Positions 36,030 to 45,878 of a DNA stretch of 64,000 nucleotides are shown here, piece by piece. The stretch lies in NCBI GenBank assembly GCA_029262455.1, contig JAJCZJ010000002.1, positions 1 to 64,000 of the forward strand. The letters are read 5' to 3'. Numbering within the stretch: position 1 is the first letter of the stretch; each line of letters opens with the position of its first letter. Position numbers and translations under genes: made by a program. Source of the DNA: Deltaproteobacteria bacterium (GTDB lineage: Bacteria > Desulfobacterota > Binatia > HRBIN30 > CADEER01). The notes beneath the pieces were generated by a model. The model was given only the letters and a program-made list of their open reading frames with translations. It was not told the DNA's origin and ran no database searches.

Positions 36030-37664
36030 TCACTGCCTCAGCCTGGGATTGTCCAGGGCCCACGCCGCGCCGCCAGCAAGCGAAGCGTCGTTACCGTTTA
36101 CGCTTCGGTCGGCTGACACCTCTCCTTGGCCTTCATCGAAAGACCAGAAACCTGCCAATCCAGCTTCCGTGCCGCTCAAATCCTGGGCGAGCATTGAGCG
36201 AACTTGATCCTCTGAAAGTGCCAAGGTCCAGATGCTGAGTTCATCCACTCGTCCGACGAAGAACCTTTCCCCGGAGGGGAATCCGACACGCAGGTTGCGA
36301 TTCCCTGCGACAATGTTTCCAGAAACGCCCCGGCTGAAGAACAGCGCGCCATCCAGGTATAGTCGGATCGCCGCGCCGTCATAAGTGTAGGTCAGATTCG
36401 CCCATCGCTCCGCAAACGGCGGCAGCGAGATGCTGTCGTTGAAATATGAGGTCCGGGTCGTGTTAAGACGCGCGAAAACCCGTCGTTGTCGCGGAGAGAC
36501 CCCGAGGTAGAAGCTGCTTGTGTTAAACTGGGTGCCATCTTCGAGAAGCATATGCATCCCCGAAACATCGTCCGCCTTAATCCAAACTGAAATTGTGAAC
36601 GCGTTCGTCACGCCAAATCCACGCAGCGTGGTCGGGATCTCCAGGTAGGCTCCCGAACCATCGAGATCCAGCGCATATCCGACATCTTCCAGGACCAAGA
36701 TGCCCACATCCGTAACGCCGTCAGCGACCACTACCCCGCGACCAACCCCGAGAAGCCCCGTGCCACCAACATCGGCCGTCGCGACAGCAGTGACTGACTC
36801 ACCCGAGGGGACCTCAATGTCCGTAAACGAAAAGATCCCATCAGGCGCGAGCGAGGGCACACTCTGGCCGAACAGTGTTACGTTCGCATCCACGACAGGG
36901 GTCCCGTCAAGCAATTGAGTGCGGCCTTCCACCGAAGTCGTCACGAGTTCTTCCTCAACACGCATCCGGTAGACTGCTGCAGCGCCGTCGTTGACTGCAG
37001 TAATGAAAGCAACGCCCTTCCCGTTTCCAGACACCAAGCCATCTTCATCGACCGATGCGATCGCAGCGTTGCTAGTCCGGTACACAGTCCACGCGACACG
37101 AGCGCTAAGATCCGGGCGCGAACCGTCCCCCAGTAGTCCGGTCGTCACAAGCTGCGCCGCACTTCCAACCATCAGAAGGCTAGTATCTGCGGTGATCACC
37201 AACGACTCCGGTAACGGAGGTGCAATCGTCGTATAGGTGAGATTGCCGATCGTGAACGTTTCTCCTTGCCGAATCTGAAACGGTTCGCTGAAGACATACT
37301 CCGTGCGGCCTTCTATCGTCCTAGACCCGACCAACCTGAGGAAGTCATCGCTGAGGAAGTCGGGCCGCGTCCCCGGACCTCCCGCACCAAAACGATCCCC
37401 CGCGGAAAGGTTCGGGATCCTGAAACTCCCGTCCGGATTAGGACGCACCGAGCGACCGTTAACAGTCAGAGTCCAAGATTCGTCGAGCACCTGGCAATCG
37501 CCTTCCGTAACCAGGATGACGCCGACGATCGTACACAAGACAAGAAGGAGCTGCAGCAGCTTCGCCAAGCTCTCAGAGCATGAACAGGCGAGACCTGGCA
37601 CCGGTCTCACAAGAGCGACAAGCTCCTGAACATCGTATACAGACATAGCCAAACGCTTGTGCAC
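36030..37664 (-). CDS. Exported protein: unnamed N-terminal module, Big_2 and LamG domains
   Basis: 544 residues (GTG start; an ATG six codons later is also possible). The hydrophobic export signal is near residue 37-58 (LLQLLLVLCTIVGVILVTEG). The first ~110 mature residues form a module shared with the gene at 43055: SWTLTVNGRSVRPNPDGSFRI, FGAGGPGTRPDF, LRLVGSRTIEGRTEYVFSEP. A Big_2-like immunoglobulin domain follows (AQLVTTGLLGDGSRPDLSAR, AIASVDEDGLVSGNGKG), then a carboxypeptidase-regulatory-like stretch. The C-terminal ~210 residues are a LamG/concanavalin-like domain (AFTISVWIKADDVSGMHMLL, FFVGRVDELSIWTLALSED, GFWSFDEGQGE). It is probably a carbohydrate- or matrix-binding surface protein. 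Confidence 0.85.
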   Translation of the reverse strand: MHKRLAMSVYDVQELVALVRPVPGLACSCSESLAKLLQLLLVLCTIVGVILVTEGDCQVLDESWTLTVNGRSVRPNPDGSFRIPNLSAGDRFGAGGPGTRPDFLSDDFLRLVGSRTIEGRTEYVFSEPFQIRQGETFTIGNLTYTTIAPPLPESLVITADTSLLMVGSAAQLVTTGLLGDGSRPDLSARVAWTVYRTSNAAIASVDEDGLVSGNGKGVAFITAVNDGAAAVYRMRVEEELVTTSVEGRTQLLDGTPVVDANVTLFGQSVPSLAPDGIFSFTDIEVPSGESVTAVATADVGGTGLLGVGRGVVVADGVTDVGILVLEDVGYALDLDGSGAYLEIPTTLRGFGVTNAFTISVWIKADDVSGMHMLLEDGTQFNTSSFYLGVSPRQRRVFARLNTTRTSYFNDSISLPPFAERWANLTYTYDGAAIRLYLDGALFFSRGVSGNIVAGNRNLRVGFPSGERFFVGRVDELSIWTLALSEDQVRSMLAQDLSGTEAGLAGFWSFDEGQGEVSADRSVNGNDASLAGGAAWALDNPRLRQ

Positions 37665-37829
37665 GTGCGCCTCGATTCTTCTGGTCGCTCTCCGATCAAC
37701 TCAACTATCAGCGTTGAGCCGCCTTGCGCCAGCGATATGTCGCTAGCTAAAAGCGAGTAAGCCACAATCTGTTGCCGAGCCCCCCCGTCTCATGCCATCA
37801 GTAGTTGCACCAGCGGGAGGTAACGCATC

Positions 37830-40800
37830 GTGACAGTTCGGTCGGTTGCTGTCGTATTCGTGGCAGCTCTACTAGGGGCCTCGTCCGCTCAGGCGGTCTG
37901 TGATGGAGACTGCGACAACAACGGCACCGTCTCGATCAACGAGTTGGTCCGCGCCGTCGGCATCGCGCTTGGCAACAACGACCCCAAAAGTTGCTCGCGG
38001 GCTGACTTCAACGGTGATGATACCGTTGCCATCAACGAGCTGATCACCGCAGTCAGGAGCGCACTCGATGGGTGTCCTGCGGAACTGCGCATCGTCGAGC
38101 CACCGTCCGGAACGGTCACCCCGAACGATGCAATCAACATCCTCGCCCAAGTCCCCTCGGAGGCCCTGTTCCTAGAAGTGCAAGCTCCTTCCGAATCACG
38201 CCGGCTCGATTTGGCGGAGATCGAGGGCGATCCTTTATCATTCTCGGTTGCGCTGGGCGCCAATTCGATCAACGACATCTTCCTCACGCCGATTTTCGCG
38301 AACGATGAAAGGGGGCGGGTAAGCAAGCTCTCAATCACCCAAGACGGTGATGGCCCCAAAGTCTTCATCGATTTCCCACAAGATGAAGCGGAGCTAACGA
38401 CGGAAACAACCGACGTAGCAGGTCGGGTGTCAGACCTCCTGAGCGGCTTCGATGGGCTGACAGTCTCGGTCAACGGAACACCAGCAATCGTCGATCGCGG
38501 GATTGGAACAAACGGGACATTCTTTCTGCCGAACGTTTCTCTTGAGACTGGAATGCCAACCGAAGTCACCGCAACAGCAACTGACTCGGTCGGCAACGAG
38601 ACGTCAGCCTCGATCGAGATTACACGAGTCGAGATCCCAGCGGACGCTCCAAGAATGGTGGTCGTGTCCGGTAACGCACAAGAAGCACAAGTGGAAACGG
38701 AACTGCCTCAACCGGTAGTGGTACAGGTTCTTCGAGCGGACGGTTCCCCCTTTGCCAACAAGATCGTGACGTTCAAAGTCACCCGTAGCGACGGCCGATT
38801 GAGCATGGAGCCGGGCCAAGAAGGTTCGATGATGCTTCAAGTTCGAACCGATGAATCCGGCGAGGCCGCTGCGTCCTGGACACTTGGAACCAACGCGGGC
38901 TGTGGGAACAATCGCATCGAGGCGACGTCTACTGATATCGTCGGTACCACCTTCTTCTGTGCATCTGGCAACCCCGCACCCGCTGCCCAGATCAACATCG
39001 GCTCGGGCAACGATCAATTGGTCGAGGTCGGCGCTGTGACCCCGGATCCTTTGAGAGCCTGGGTCAGCGACTCCTGCAACGGCGTTGCTGGAATCCCAGT
39101 AGTGTTCGACGTCGTCTCAGGGGATGGGCGGGTGAACGGACAACAACGAACGACAGTCACAACTGGCCCGACCGGACACGCCGAGGCCGAGTTCACCACA
39201 GGCCCCGATGCTGGCAACCACAGAATCACCGCATCTTTCGAAGGTAACCCCAGCGGGCCAGCAGAGTTCGTCGTGCGAGCCGTCAAACGCGAACAATCGC
39301 AACCGACCGCCTTCCAAGGCGTCGTTCTAGACAATGCAAATCAGCCGATCGGCGGCGCAGAATGCACCATCACGATCAATGGCGCAGCCCTACCTCCGCT
39401 AACGACCAACGATTCTGGGTTCTTTGAGTTCACCAGCATTCCCGCCGGCCCTGGTCACATCGCAATCAACGGACTTGTTGCGACGAAACTCGGAGGTGAA
39501 GACATACCGCCCGGATCGTTTCCTTCACTAGCATTCGACATCGCGTTGGTCCCAGAAACGACCAATACACTCCCAGGTCCAATCCTCCTCCCACGACTCG
39601 ATCCCGCCAACGCACGAGAGTACAGCACGACCGACGATACCGTGTTGACGATCGAAGGCATGGAAGGACTCGTCATGACCGTCATTGCCGGATCGATGAC
39701 TATCGACGGTGAACCGGCACCCGACGGGACCATTCTGTCGTTAAACCAGGTCCATCACGACGACATTCCGATGCCCATGCCGGATGGCGCCGCTCCTCCG
39801 TTCGCTTGGACGCTCCAACCGCCAAACGCCCACTTCGATCCGCCAATCAAGATCGAGTATCCGAACATGACCGCACTTCCGGCCGGCGCTATCTCCTACT
39901 TTCTTAGCTTCAATCACGCCACGAACGAGTTCGAGATCATCGCTACCGGCACGGTCTCAGAGGATGGATCAACCATTACAACCGACCAAGGTAGCGGTCT
40001 GGAGATATCTGGCTGGGGCTGCAATTGCCCACCGTACGCAGTGACTGGGAGCTGCGAGAGCTGTGACCCGTGCTCTGAGTGCAGCGATGGAACACTGGGG
40101 CTACCAAACGGAGGACCGTGCGATGGCGGGGACAGCTGCCGTATATACCAGTGTCAGGACGGAGTATGTGTTGAGGTCGCCTCGAAATTGGACGGCGCCG
40201 AATGCGAGGATGATGAAAACCAGTGCACGGCCGACGTTTGCAGGGAAGGCGTCTGTACGCACGAGCCCATGCCCGCTGCACCATGCGACGATGGCAATCC
40301 TTGCACCGCAAACGACATTTGCAACGGGAACGTTTGCGCGAACGGTATCCCGCTGGCCGACGGATCCCCGTGCCAGAGCGAACGAAACAGTTGTGAGCTC
40401 GCCGTTTGCCTAACCGGGAGCTGCACCCCCGTTGCCTCTTTAGTAGACGGGACGCAATGCGAAGACGATGACGACCCGTGCACCTCGGACATCTGTCAAA
40501 TGGGCACATGCGCTCATCCCATAGCCCCTGGCACGCCGTGCGAAGGCGACGACGACTGTACAGAGGACGCCTGCAACAGCGCAGGTGTGTGCGAGCCCAT
40601 TACCGTATTGATGGATGGTCTTCCATGTTCACCTGACTCTGAGGGGTGCACCTTGGACATTTGCCAAAGCGGTTCCTGCAGTCATCCACTTGCGCCAGCC
40701 GGTTCACCTTGCGAATCCGACGGAAACGAGTGCTTCGAGGATGCATGCAGCGAATTCGGGGACTGCGTTCCGACCGCACCGGCCCCCGACGGCACAGAAT

Positions 40801-42761
40801 GTACGGACGATGGCAACGCCTGTAGATCGGACTTGTGCATGGGCGGAACGTGTCAGCACCCGCCGAGGGCCGCCGGCTCACCCTGTGAGTTGGATACCGA
40901 CAATTGCACCGTCGACGCGTGCAACGGTACCGGCACTTGCCTCCAGGTAGACATCGCACCAGATGGGACACCGTGCCTTGAGGACGGACGGTCCTGCACC
41001 GACGACGTGTGCAGCCAAGGTGGCTGCAACCACAGTCACCGCCCAAACGGAACGGCCTGCGATCTCGACCGCGATGAATGCACTGACGACTTCTGCATGT
41101 CTGGCGATTGCATTGCCGGCGATACTCTACCATCGTGCAACGACACAGATGGTGACGGCGTTGAAGACGCTGTCGATAACTGCCCCTACTTCGCGAACGC
41201 CGATCAGGCTAACCTAGATGGCGACGGAATGGGCGATGCCTGTGATAACGATGACGATGGCGACGGGATAGAAGACGGGATAGACAACTGCCCGGACAAC
41301 GCCAATGAATCACAGGAAAACTCCGACGGAGACGCTCTTGGGGACGCCTGCGACAATTGCCTGAACACATCAAACGATAGCCAATCCGATATTGACGACG
41401 ACAGCGTAGGGGACTTGTGCGACAACTGTCCGGAGCAACATAATCCAGACCAAGTCGATTCCGACGGCGACGGTCTTGGTGACGATTGCTCAATCTGCCA
41501 GTTCACGCTGACTACCGACCGAGGGCCAAGCCCCACACCGTGCACCGCTGCAATCCAAGAGATTTGGTCGGAGCAATTCGGACAAACCAACAACCCTTCA
41601 TTCAATGCGATTCCAGGTCGCGCGGGGACACTAGAGCAAGAGGAGAGGTTGCTCGCAATCGGTGGTGATCGAGCCAAGGTTGCGCGGGTTGGCTTGAAGT
41701 TGGCCGTCACTCCGCCGGAAGCTGATGCCAACCTGATCGTCGCAATAATCGATCCTGTCAGCCGGCTAGTCGCGGCTTCGACTACTGTAACTCAATCTCA
41801 GGTCGATTTCCGGGGAATCGCCATAGCTCACCTCTCCGTATCGAGCCCGTCACCGCAAAGACACCGCGTCATAGTTGTGCACGACATTGGTCGCGATGGG
41901 AGAATCTCGGCCAGCGATCCAACGATATACACGTCACCCTACGAGTTGCGACTTGTTGGGAAGGCAGAATACCAGTCCGCTGCGAACAGAATCAGCGTTG
42001 CCCTTCCTTTCGCCTTGCGAATTTATCCGGTCGCCGGGGCGTTCCTTCAATCGTTCTTCGACGATTCAGTTGCCAGTGTCCCTGGACTCGGATGCGAGAG
42101 CAGGGCAAGCGGGAGCACAGCAAAGCTCAATATTGCTGATCCGCGGCTCAACTCGGCCACTGGCTTCCGCCCATCGGGCGCTAGCGCCCGAATCCGGGTG
42201 AACTCATTCTCCAGCCAAAGCTGCGTCGCACGGAAGATTCTCGCTAGTAGCGCAGTCAAATCTGCAGTTCGAAGTGCCCTCGCACGTCAAAGCGCAACAG
42301 GAATATTGATCAGTGGAGGCAGTCGGTGCGAAGAGAAAGGACGCCTACGGTTCTGTGCATTCGACCTCAAGTACACCGATTTTCAAAAGAAGCGTTCCGA
42401 TCTCATCAGATCGGGGGAAATCGGCTTCGAGGAGCAAGTTGACCCAGATCTCTTTTACGCGTTCGACCATGTCAAGTTTACTAACGGGTCGATCCTCGTT
42501 GCCGTAGACCCAACAAGCCTACAAGTAGTGGCCGTCAACGTCAGCGCCGATCTGGAAGATCTCTACGATTGGGACATAGCACTAGAAGACTGCCACCCCA
42601 GCCTGAAGTACTGCTTTGTGAAAGACTCCGACCTCGGCGAGCTACAGGCGGGATACAATACCCTCGGGAAGCACGGGCGCATCCATAGGAGCGTCGTCAG
42701 AATCGACGGGACTCTGCCGGGTTTCGACTATTGCCTTTCCGAATGTAAGCTGGGCGGGTGA
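37830..42761 (+). CDS. Exported dockerin-like protein with long Cys-rich and TSP3 repeat arrays
   Basis: 1643 residues. The GTG at 37830 follows a strong Shine-Dalgarno (GGGAGG) by 9 nt. The signal peptide is SVAVVFVAALLGASSAQA. A paired dockerin-like module (CDGDCDNNGTVSINELVRAV) follows, then Ig-like/invasin-like beta domains (about 90-510), a carboxypeptidase-regulatory-like fold and the stalk module also seen in the RHS giants. Next come about fifteen Cys-rich repeats (CxDDxDPCTxDICxxGxC; nucleotides about 40010-41120) and thrombospondin type-3 calcium repeats (DGDGIEDGIDNCPDNANESQ; about 41130-41500). The last ~420 residues end in a patterned domain (DLYDWDIALEDC, LQAGYNTLGKHGRIHRS) like the extreme C-termini of some polymorphic toxins, but no catalytic family can be named. 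Confidence 0.88.
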   Translation: MTVRSVAVVFVAALLGASSAQAVCDGDCDNNGTVSINELVRAVGIALGNNDPKSCSRADFNGDDTVAINELITAVRSALDGCPAELRIVEPPSGTVTPNDAINILAQVPSEALFLEVQAPSESRRLDLAEIEGDPLSFSVALGANSINDIFLTPIFANDERGRVSKLSITQDGDGPKVFIDFPQDEAELTTETTDVAGRVSDLLSGFDGLTVSVNGTPAIVDRGIGTNGTFFLPNVSLETGMPTEVTATATDSVGNETSASIEITRVEIPADAPRMVVVSGNAQEAQVETELPQPVVVQVLRADGSPFANKIVTFKVTRSDGRLSMEPGQEGSMMLQVRTDESGEAAASWTLGTNAGCGNNRIEATSTDIVGTTFFCASGNPAPAAQINIGSGNDQLVEVGAVTPDPLRAWVSDSCNGVAGIPVVFDVVSGDGRVNGQQRTTVTTGPTGHAEAEFTTGPDAGNHRITASFEGNPSGPAEFVVRAVKREQSQPTAFQGVVLDNANQPIGGAECTITINGAALPPLTTNDSGFFEFTSIPAGPGHIAINGLVATKLGGEDIPPGSFPSLAFDIALVPETTNTLPGPILLPRLDPANAREYSTTDDTVLTIEGMEGLVMTVIAGSMTIDGEPAPDGTILSLNQVHHDDIPMPMPDGAAPPFAWTLQPPNAHFDPPIKIEYPNMTALPAGAISYFLSFNHATNEFEIIATGTVSEDGSTITTDQGSGLEISGWGCNCPPYAVTGSCESCDPCSECSDGTLGLPNGGPCDGGDSCRIYQCQDGVCVEVASKLDGAECEDDENQCTADVCREGVCTHEPMPAAPCDDGNPCTANDICNGNVCANGIPLADGSPCQSERNSCELAVCLTGSCTPVASLVDGTQCEDDDDPCTSDICQMGTCAHPIAPGTPCEGDDDCTEDACNSAGVCEPITVLMDGLPCSPDSEGCTLDICQSGSCSHPLAPAGSPCESDGNECFEDACSEFGDCVPTAPAPDGTECTDDGNACRSDLCMGGTCQHPPRAAGSPCELDTDNCTVDACNGTGTCLQVDIAPDGTPCLEDGRSCTDDVCSQGGCNHSHRPNGTACDLDRDECTDDFCMSGDCIAGDTLPSCNDTDGDGVEDAVDNCPYFANADQANLDGDGMGDACDNDDDGDGIEDGIDNCPDNANESQENSDGDALGDACDNCLNTSNDSQSDIDDDSVGDLCDNCPEQHNPDQVDSDGDGLGDDCSICQFTLTTDRGPSPTPCTAAIQEIWSEQFGQTNNPSFNAIPGRAGTLEQEERLLAIGGDRAKVARVGLKLAVTPPEADANLIVAIIDPVSRLVAASTTVTQSQVDFRGIAIAHLSVSSPSPQRHRVIVVHDIGRDGRISASDPTIYTSPYELRLVGKAEYQSAANRISVALPFALRIYPVAGAFLQSFFDDSVASVPGLGCESRASGSTAKLNIADPRLNSATGFRPSGASARIRVNSFSSQSCVARKILASSAVKSAVRSALARQSATGILISGGSRCEEKGRLRFCAFDLKYTDFQKKRSDLIRSGEIGFEEQVDPDLFYAFDHVKFTNGSILVAVDPTSLQVVAVNVSADLEDLYDWDIALEDCHPSLKYCFVKDSDLGELQAGYNTLGKHGRIHRSVVRIDGTLPGFDYCLSECKLGG

Positions 42762-43054
42762 CACACCGAAATGGCAGATCACACAGCCAACTTGCGACCT
42801 TCATCCAGGATCGCACCGAATTCCATGCCTGTGACAATTGAGCCGTGCACCGCTGCCGAACTTCTGAAGTCCGGTGAGCCTGCATCGATCGCAGTGACTG
42901 GCGGACCGTGGCATGGCTCGGCACCAAGAAGAGCCCCGGGCCCACGCCCTAGAATGACCGAAGGCCCGACGGGAAGTCGCTCTGAACTCAACAGCCTTAG
43001 TTGGGCGCGCGCGTGCGCGATCCGCATCGGCGCAGGCCTCACGATACTGGCACC

Positions 43055-44455
43055 ATGGCCTCGCTGACTAGTAAAGGCGCAGGTTGTCCCCTCGCTGCTT
43101 CGGCCCATGTGGTGCCCCTGTGGCTCGGCGCGACCCTAGCCATTCTGATGACAGGTAGCCCTCTCCTCGGCCAAGTCCTCGACCCAAGCTGGTCATTGAC
43201 TGTGAACGGGCGGACCGTCCAAGCCAACCCCGGTGGAAGTTTTCGGATCGCAAACGTCTCGGCTGCGGACAGCTTCGGCGCCGGAGGACCGGGAACTCCA
43301 CCGGACTTTCGCAGCGACGATTTCTTGCGCCTCGTAGGAACTCGCTCCGTCGATGGCAGGACTGAGTACGTGTTCAGTGAGCCGTTTCAGATTCGGCAGG
43401 GGCAGACATTCAGGATCGGGGGTCTCACGTTCACCGACGTGCCGCCCCCGCAACCCCGGTCGATACAGATCGAAGTCCCTAGCGATTTCGTAGTTCTCGG
43501 CAGCCAACTTCCGCTCACGGTCATCGGTGTCCTTGCGGATGGGTCAGAGAAGGATCTATCTCCGCAAACCTCTTGGACAATCTACAGAACCAGCAACAGC
43601 AGTGTCGCGTCGGTAGACGAGAACGGTTTGGTGATTGGGCGCGCGGCCGGCGCAGTCTTTGTTACAGCAGTAAACGAAGGGGCCACCGCGACGAAACTCC
43701 TGATCATTACCGAAGAGATCCTCGACACCACGGTCGAGGGCTTTGTCCAACTACCGGATGGCGCCCCAGCTGATGGGGCAAACATCCACGGTCCGTTCGG
43801 GTCATCGGCAGTTGCCGATGCATCCGGACATTTCACTTTCGGCATCGAGCTCCCCTCCGAGATCGGGTCGATAACGGTGATCGCAAGGGCGGATGACGGG
43901 ACACCAGAGTTGGGGGCGTCCCCACCTGTTCCACCGATCGATAACGGCATCACGGACATGGGCCTCATCACGGTTCAACCCAATACCGATACGTTCTTTG
44001 CAGATTCCAGGTCGTCATCTGGGAGCGGTTCGTCACCACTCACACCGGGCGAGCAGTACCTCGTTCAGGTGCAAGGCACCTATAGTGAATGGGAAACCAA
44101 TGATTGGCGGTCGTTCAACAATTGCGGAACCAGGGAGGGCCGCCCCATCTTCCCCAGCTCTGGTGGCAGCAATCAGAGCGTGGGGCTAGACGCCCAATAC
44201 ATCTTCGCTACCCCGGATCGGCGTTGCCGCTTTTCGCAGATGCCGCACCAAACAAACAATCTAGCGTTGAGCACAAACGGGGGTAGTTCCTGGACTCGAG
44301 TCTCCGCGCTGGACACAGAGTTCAGTGCCGAACACTCGTACGTCTTTATGATTGTAGGCGGTGGTTTCCCGCTGCGCGGCCGAACGGTCGGCGAACCGAG
44401 ATTCGACAACTACGGTCGACTCCGAGTTGGAGTATTTGGGCCCTCCCCCGAATAA
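43055..44455 (+). CDS. Exported protein: unnamed N-terminal module and Big_2 domain
   Basis: 466 residues from the ATG at 43055, which gives an export signal (VVPLWLGATLAILMTGSPLL). The first ~105 mature residues are the same unnamed module as in the gene at 36030 (SWSLTVNGRTVQANPGGSFR, FGAGGPGTPPDF, LRLVGTRSVDGRTEYVFSEP). A Big_2-like domain follows (PLTVIGVLADGSEKDLSPQT, SVASVDENGLVIGRAAG), then a carboxypeptidase-regulatory-like stretch. Instead of LamG it ends with a ~145-residue beta domain (LTPGEQYLVQVQGTYSEWET, RDNYGRLRVGVFGP-like ending), possibly carbohydrate-binding. The two paralogues flank the 1643-residue gene on either side. No strong Shine-Dalgarno is seen. Confidence 0.8.
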   Translation: MASLTSKGAGCPLAASAHVVPLWLGATLAILMTGSPLLGQVLDPSWSLTVNGRTVQANPGGSFRIANVSAADSFGAGGPGTPPDFRSDDFLRLVGTRSVDGRTEYVFSEPFQIRQGQTFRIGGLTFTDVPPPQPRSIQIEVPSDFVVLGSQLPLTVIGVLADGSEKDLSPQTSWTIYRTSNSSVASVDENGLVIGRAAGAVFVTAVNEGATATKLLIITEEILDTTVEGFVQLPDGAPADGANIHGPFGSSAVADASGHFTFGIELPSEIGSITVIARADDGTPELGASPPVPPIDNGITDMGLITVQPNTDTFFADSRSSSGSGSSPLTPGEQYLVQVQGTYSEWETNDWRSFNNCGTREGRPIFPSSGGSNQSVGLDAQYIFATPDRRCRFSQMPHQTNNLALSTNGGSSWTRVSALDTEFSAEHSYVFMIVGGGFPLRGRTVGEPRFDNYGRLRVGVFGPSPE

Positions 44456-44984
44456 CGACAGCTGCCAACGGCGAACTCCATTCAAGCAGGCATCCTGCCT
44501 CCTTTGTCGGTGTCGCCGAACCTGGGCCACGCAGCATATCAGGATCGATCGACAGGCGATCGGCTGCTTCCCTCCCGGGAAGAAGAAGGACATCCACTCG
44601 CAGGGCCTTGGTAAGCTGTTGATTTCGTGCCCGTTTGGCGATGTCGGGAAGTGAGTGTCACCTATCTCCCCTTCCGGTGGAAAATACCTTGTGAGCCATT
44701 CGCGACCGGCTTCTTCGCCGGTGTCATGTTGCAGTATTGGGCCGATGGCGCCGAGTCGGTCAGTACGGCAGCAGACCGCAAACCCGACACAATGTTGTGC
44801 ATCTTCCGTGTACATTTGCAGAGTGACGTAAGCTCAATTAGGAGAAGGAGGGTGGAGCAGTTCCGATCACGTAGAAGATCTTCTCCGCGGACCTTCCTCC
44901 AGTGCTCGAAACCAGACTCGGCCATCTGCGCCTGAGATTAAGGTAGGAGCGACTGTCATGCAGTAACGATGAAAAAGGAGATCA
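44456..44984. other. Intergenic region, no convincing gene
   Basis: Several short frames exist on both strands here, but none has a Shine-Dalgarno, family-like pattern or export signal. The 3' end holds the Shine-Dalgarno (AAGGAG) of the next small gene. Confidence 0.4.
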
Positions 44985-45212
44985 ATGATGCTCAAACTCG
45001 TCGCCACAGTCACCGCGGACGCGCGGCGAGAGGTGATGTTGACCCAAGCGCTCCAGAAGGCGCTCGACGAGGCGCCTCCGCCGCCACCAGGGAATAGCAT
45101 TCAAACTTTCACCCTGCAGACGGTCGAAATCGAGTACGGCGGATTCGTGGGGAGCACGCGCACTCGCGTGACCCTAGACGTCAGCAACGGCCCGTTGCCG
45201 GAATCAGAGTAA
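44985..45212 (+). CDS. Small hypothetical protein
   Basis: 75 residues, starting MMLKLVATVTADARREVMLT. A strong Shine-Dalgarno (AAAAAGGAG) lies 4-5 nt upstream of the first ATG (two tandem ATGs). The middle has a proline run (EAPPPPPGN) and the end a beta pattern (QTVEIEYGGFVGSTRTRVTL). There is no signal peptide or known family. The good translation start is the main reason to call it real. It lies 667 bp upstream of the next plus-strand gene, so the two are probably independent. Confidence 0.5.
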   Translation: MMLKLVATVTADARREVMLTQALQKALDEAPPPPPGNSIQTFTLQTVEIEYGGFVGSTRTRVTLDVSNGPLPESE

Positions 45213-45878
45213 GGGCCAGCATCATATCCTCGGGGGCAGTGCGAGAACTAAGGCTATAAGTTAACGCTTCGGGCCGTCTTGGGAGCGAACCGGCGTAGGC
45301 ATCAGAATTCAATCACTATACTTTGAATGCGAACCCGCTCTGACCTGATTAGTGAGAGGAAGACATAGGCGACGTGTGCCCGACTGCCCGAGTTGTAGCA
45401 GGCGTGCGAGATGGACAAGCTCGCCCAAGTTGAATTCAACCTCCACCCCCGAGGCCGGTCCTAGGAGCTGAAGAACTGCGACGGGTCGAGATCCGTCCGC
45501 TTCTCCACGTCGGCAATCCGAAGCAACGCGCGTGAAACGCTCTTTCGGGGCACCCACATGAAACGGCCGGCGGCACAACGGGATGGTCGATAGTGATGGA
45601 TCGCGATGTAACCCATGATTGCCCTCGCATCCAGGGCGCACCGTCTCAAGCTAGCGCCGCGGAGCTCGTCGCCGCTGCCATAGATGAGGCAGTGAGAATT
45701 GAGAATGCCCTCCGATCTCGTTAGATCCTCCGAGGATCGGTCACCGGCATGCCTGATCGAACTGGCGACTAGATGAAGTGAAAGCCGTCTCCCGCCCGTC
45801 GCAGAATGCGTCAGTTTTCATGTCTCGGTTCCCCTTGCCTGTTCGCACCAGACCTCAAGTTGAAGGGCACGGCTAGAA
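45213..45878. other. Intergenic region with a start-less open frame
   Basis: These 666 bp lack a normal gene. The minus strand contains a 115-120-codon frame (see the pseudogene entry). The last ~60 bp hold a weak Shine-Dalgarno (AAGGG, then GAAGGA) for the gene at 45879. Confidence 0.4.
45461..45820 (-). pseudogene. Possible gene remnant without a start codon
   Basis: About 118 codons are open between a TGA and a TAG on the minus strand. Parts of the peptide look protein-like (RRLSLHLVASSIRHAGDRSS, CALDARAIMGYIAIHHYRPS, KSVSRALLRIADVEKRTDLD). There is no ATG or GTG in the first 60 codons. An ATG just upstream lies in another frame, so a frameshift may have broken it. It has no family I recognise and may be chance. 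Confidence 0.22.

Noticed and set aside
40063-41217. Plus-strand secondary frames inside the Cys-rich region
   Set aside because: They are frame-shifted copies of the CxDDxxPCTxDIC repeats; only the main frame keeps the cysteines and acidic residues.
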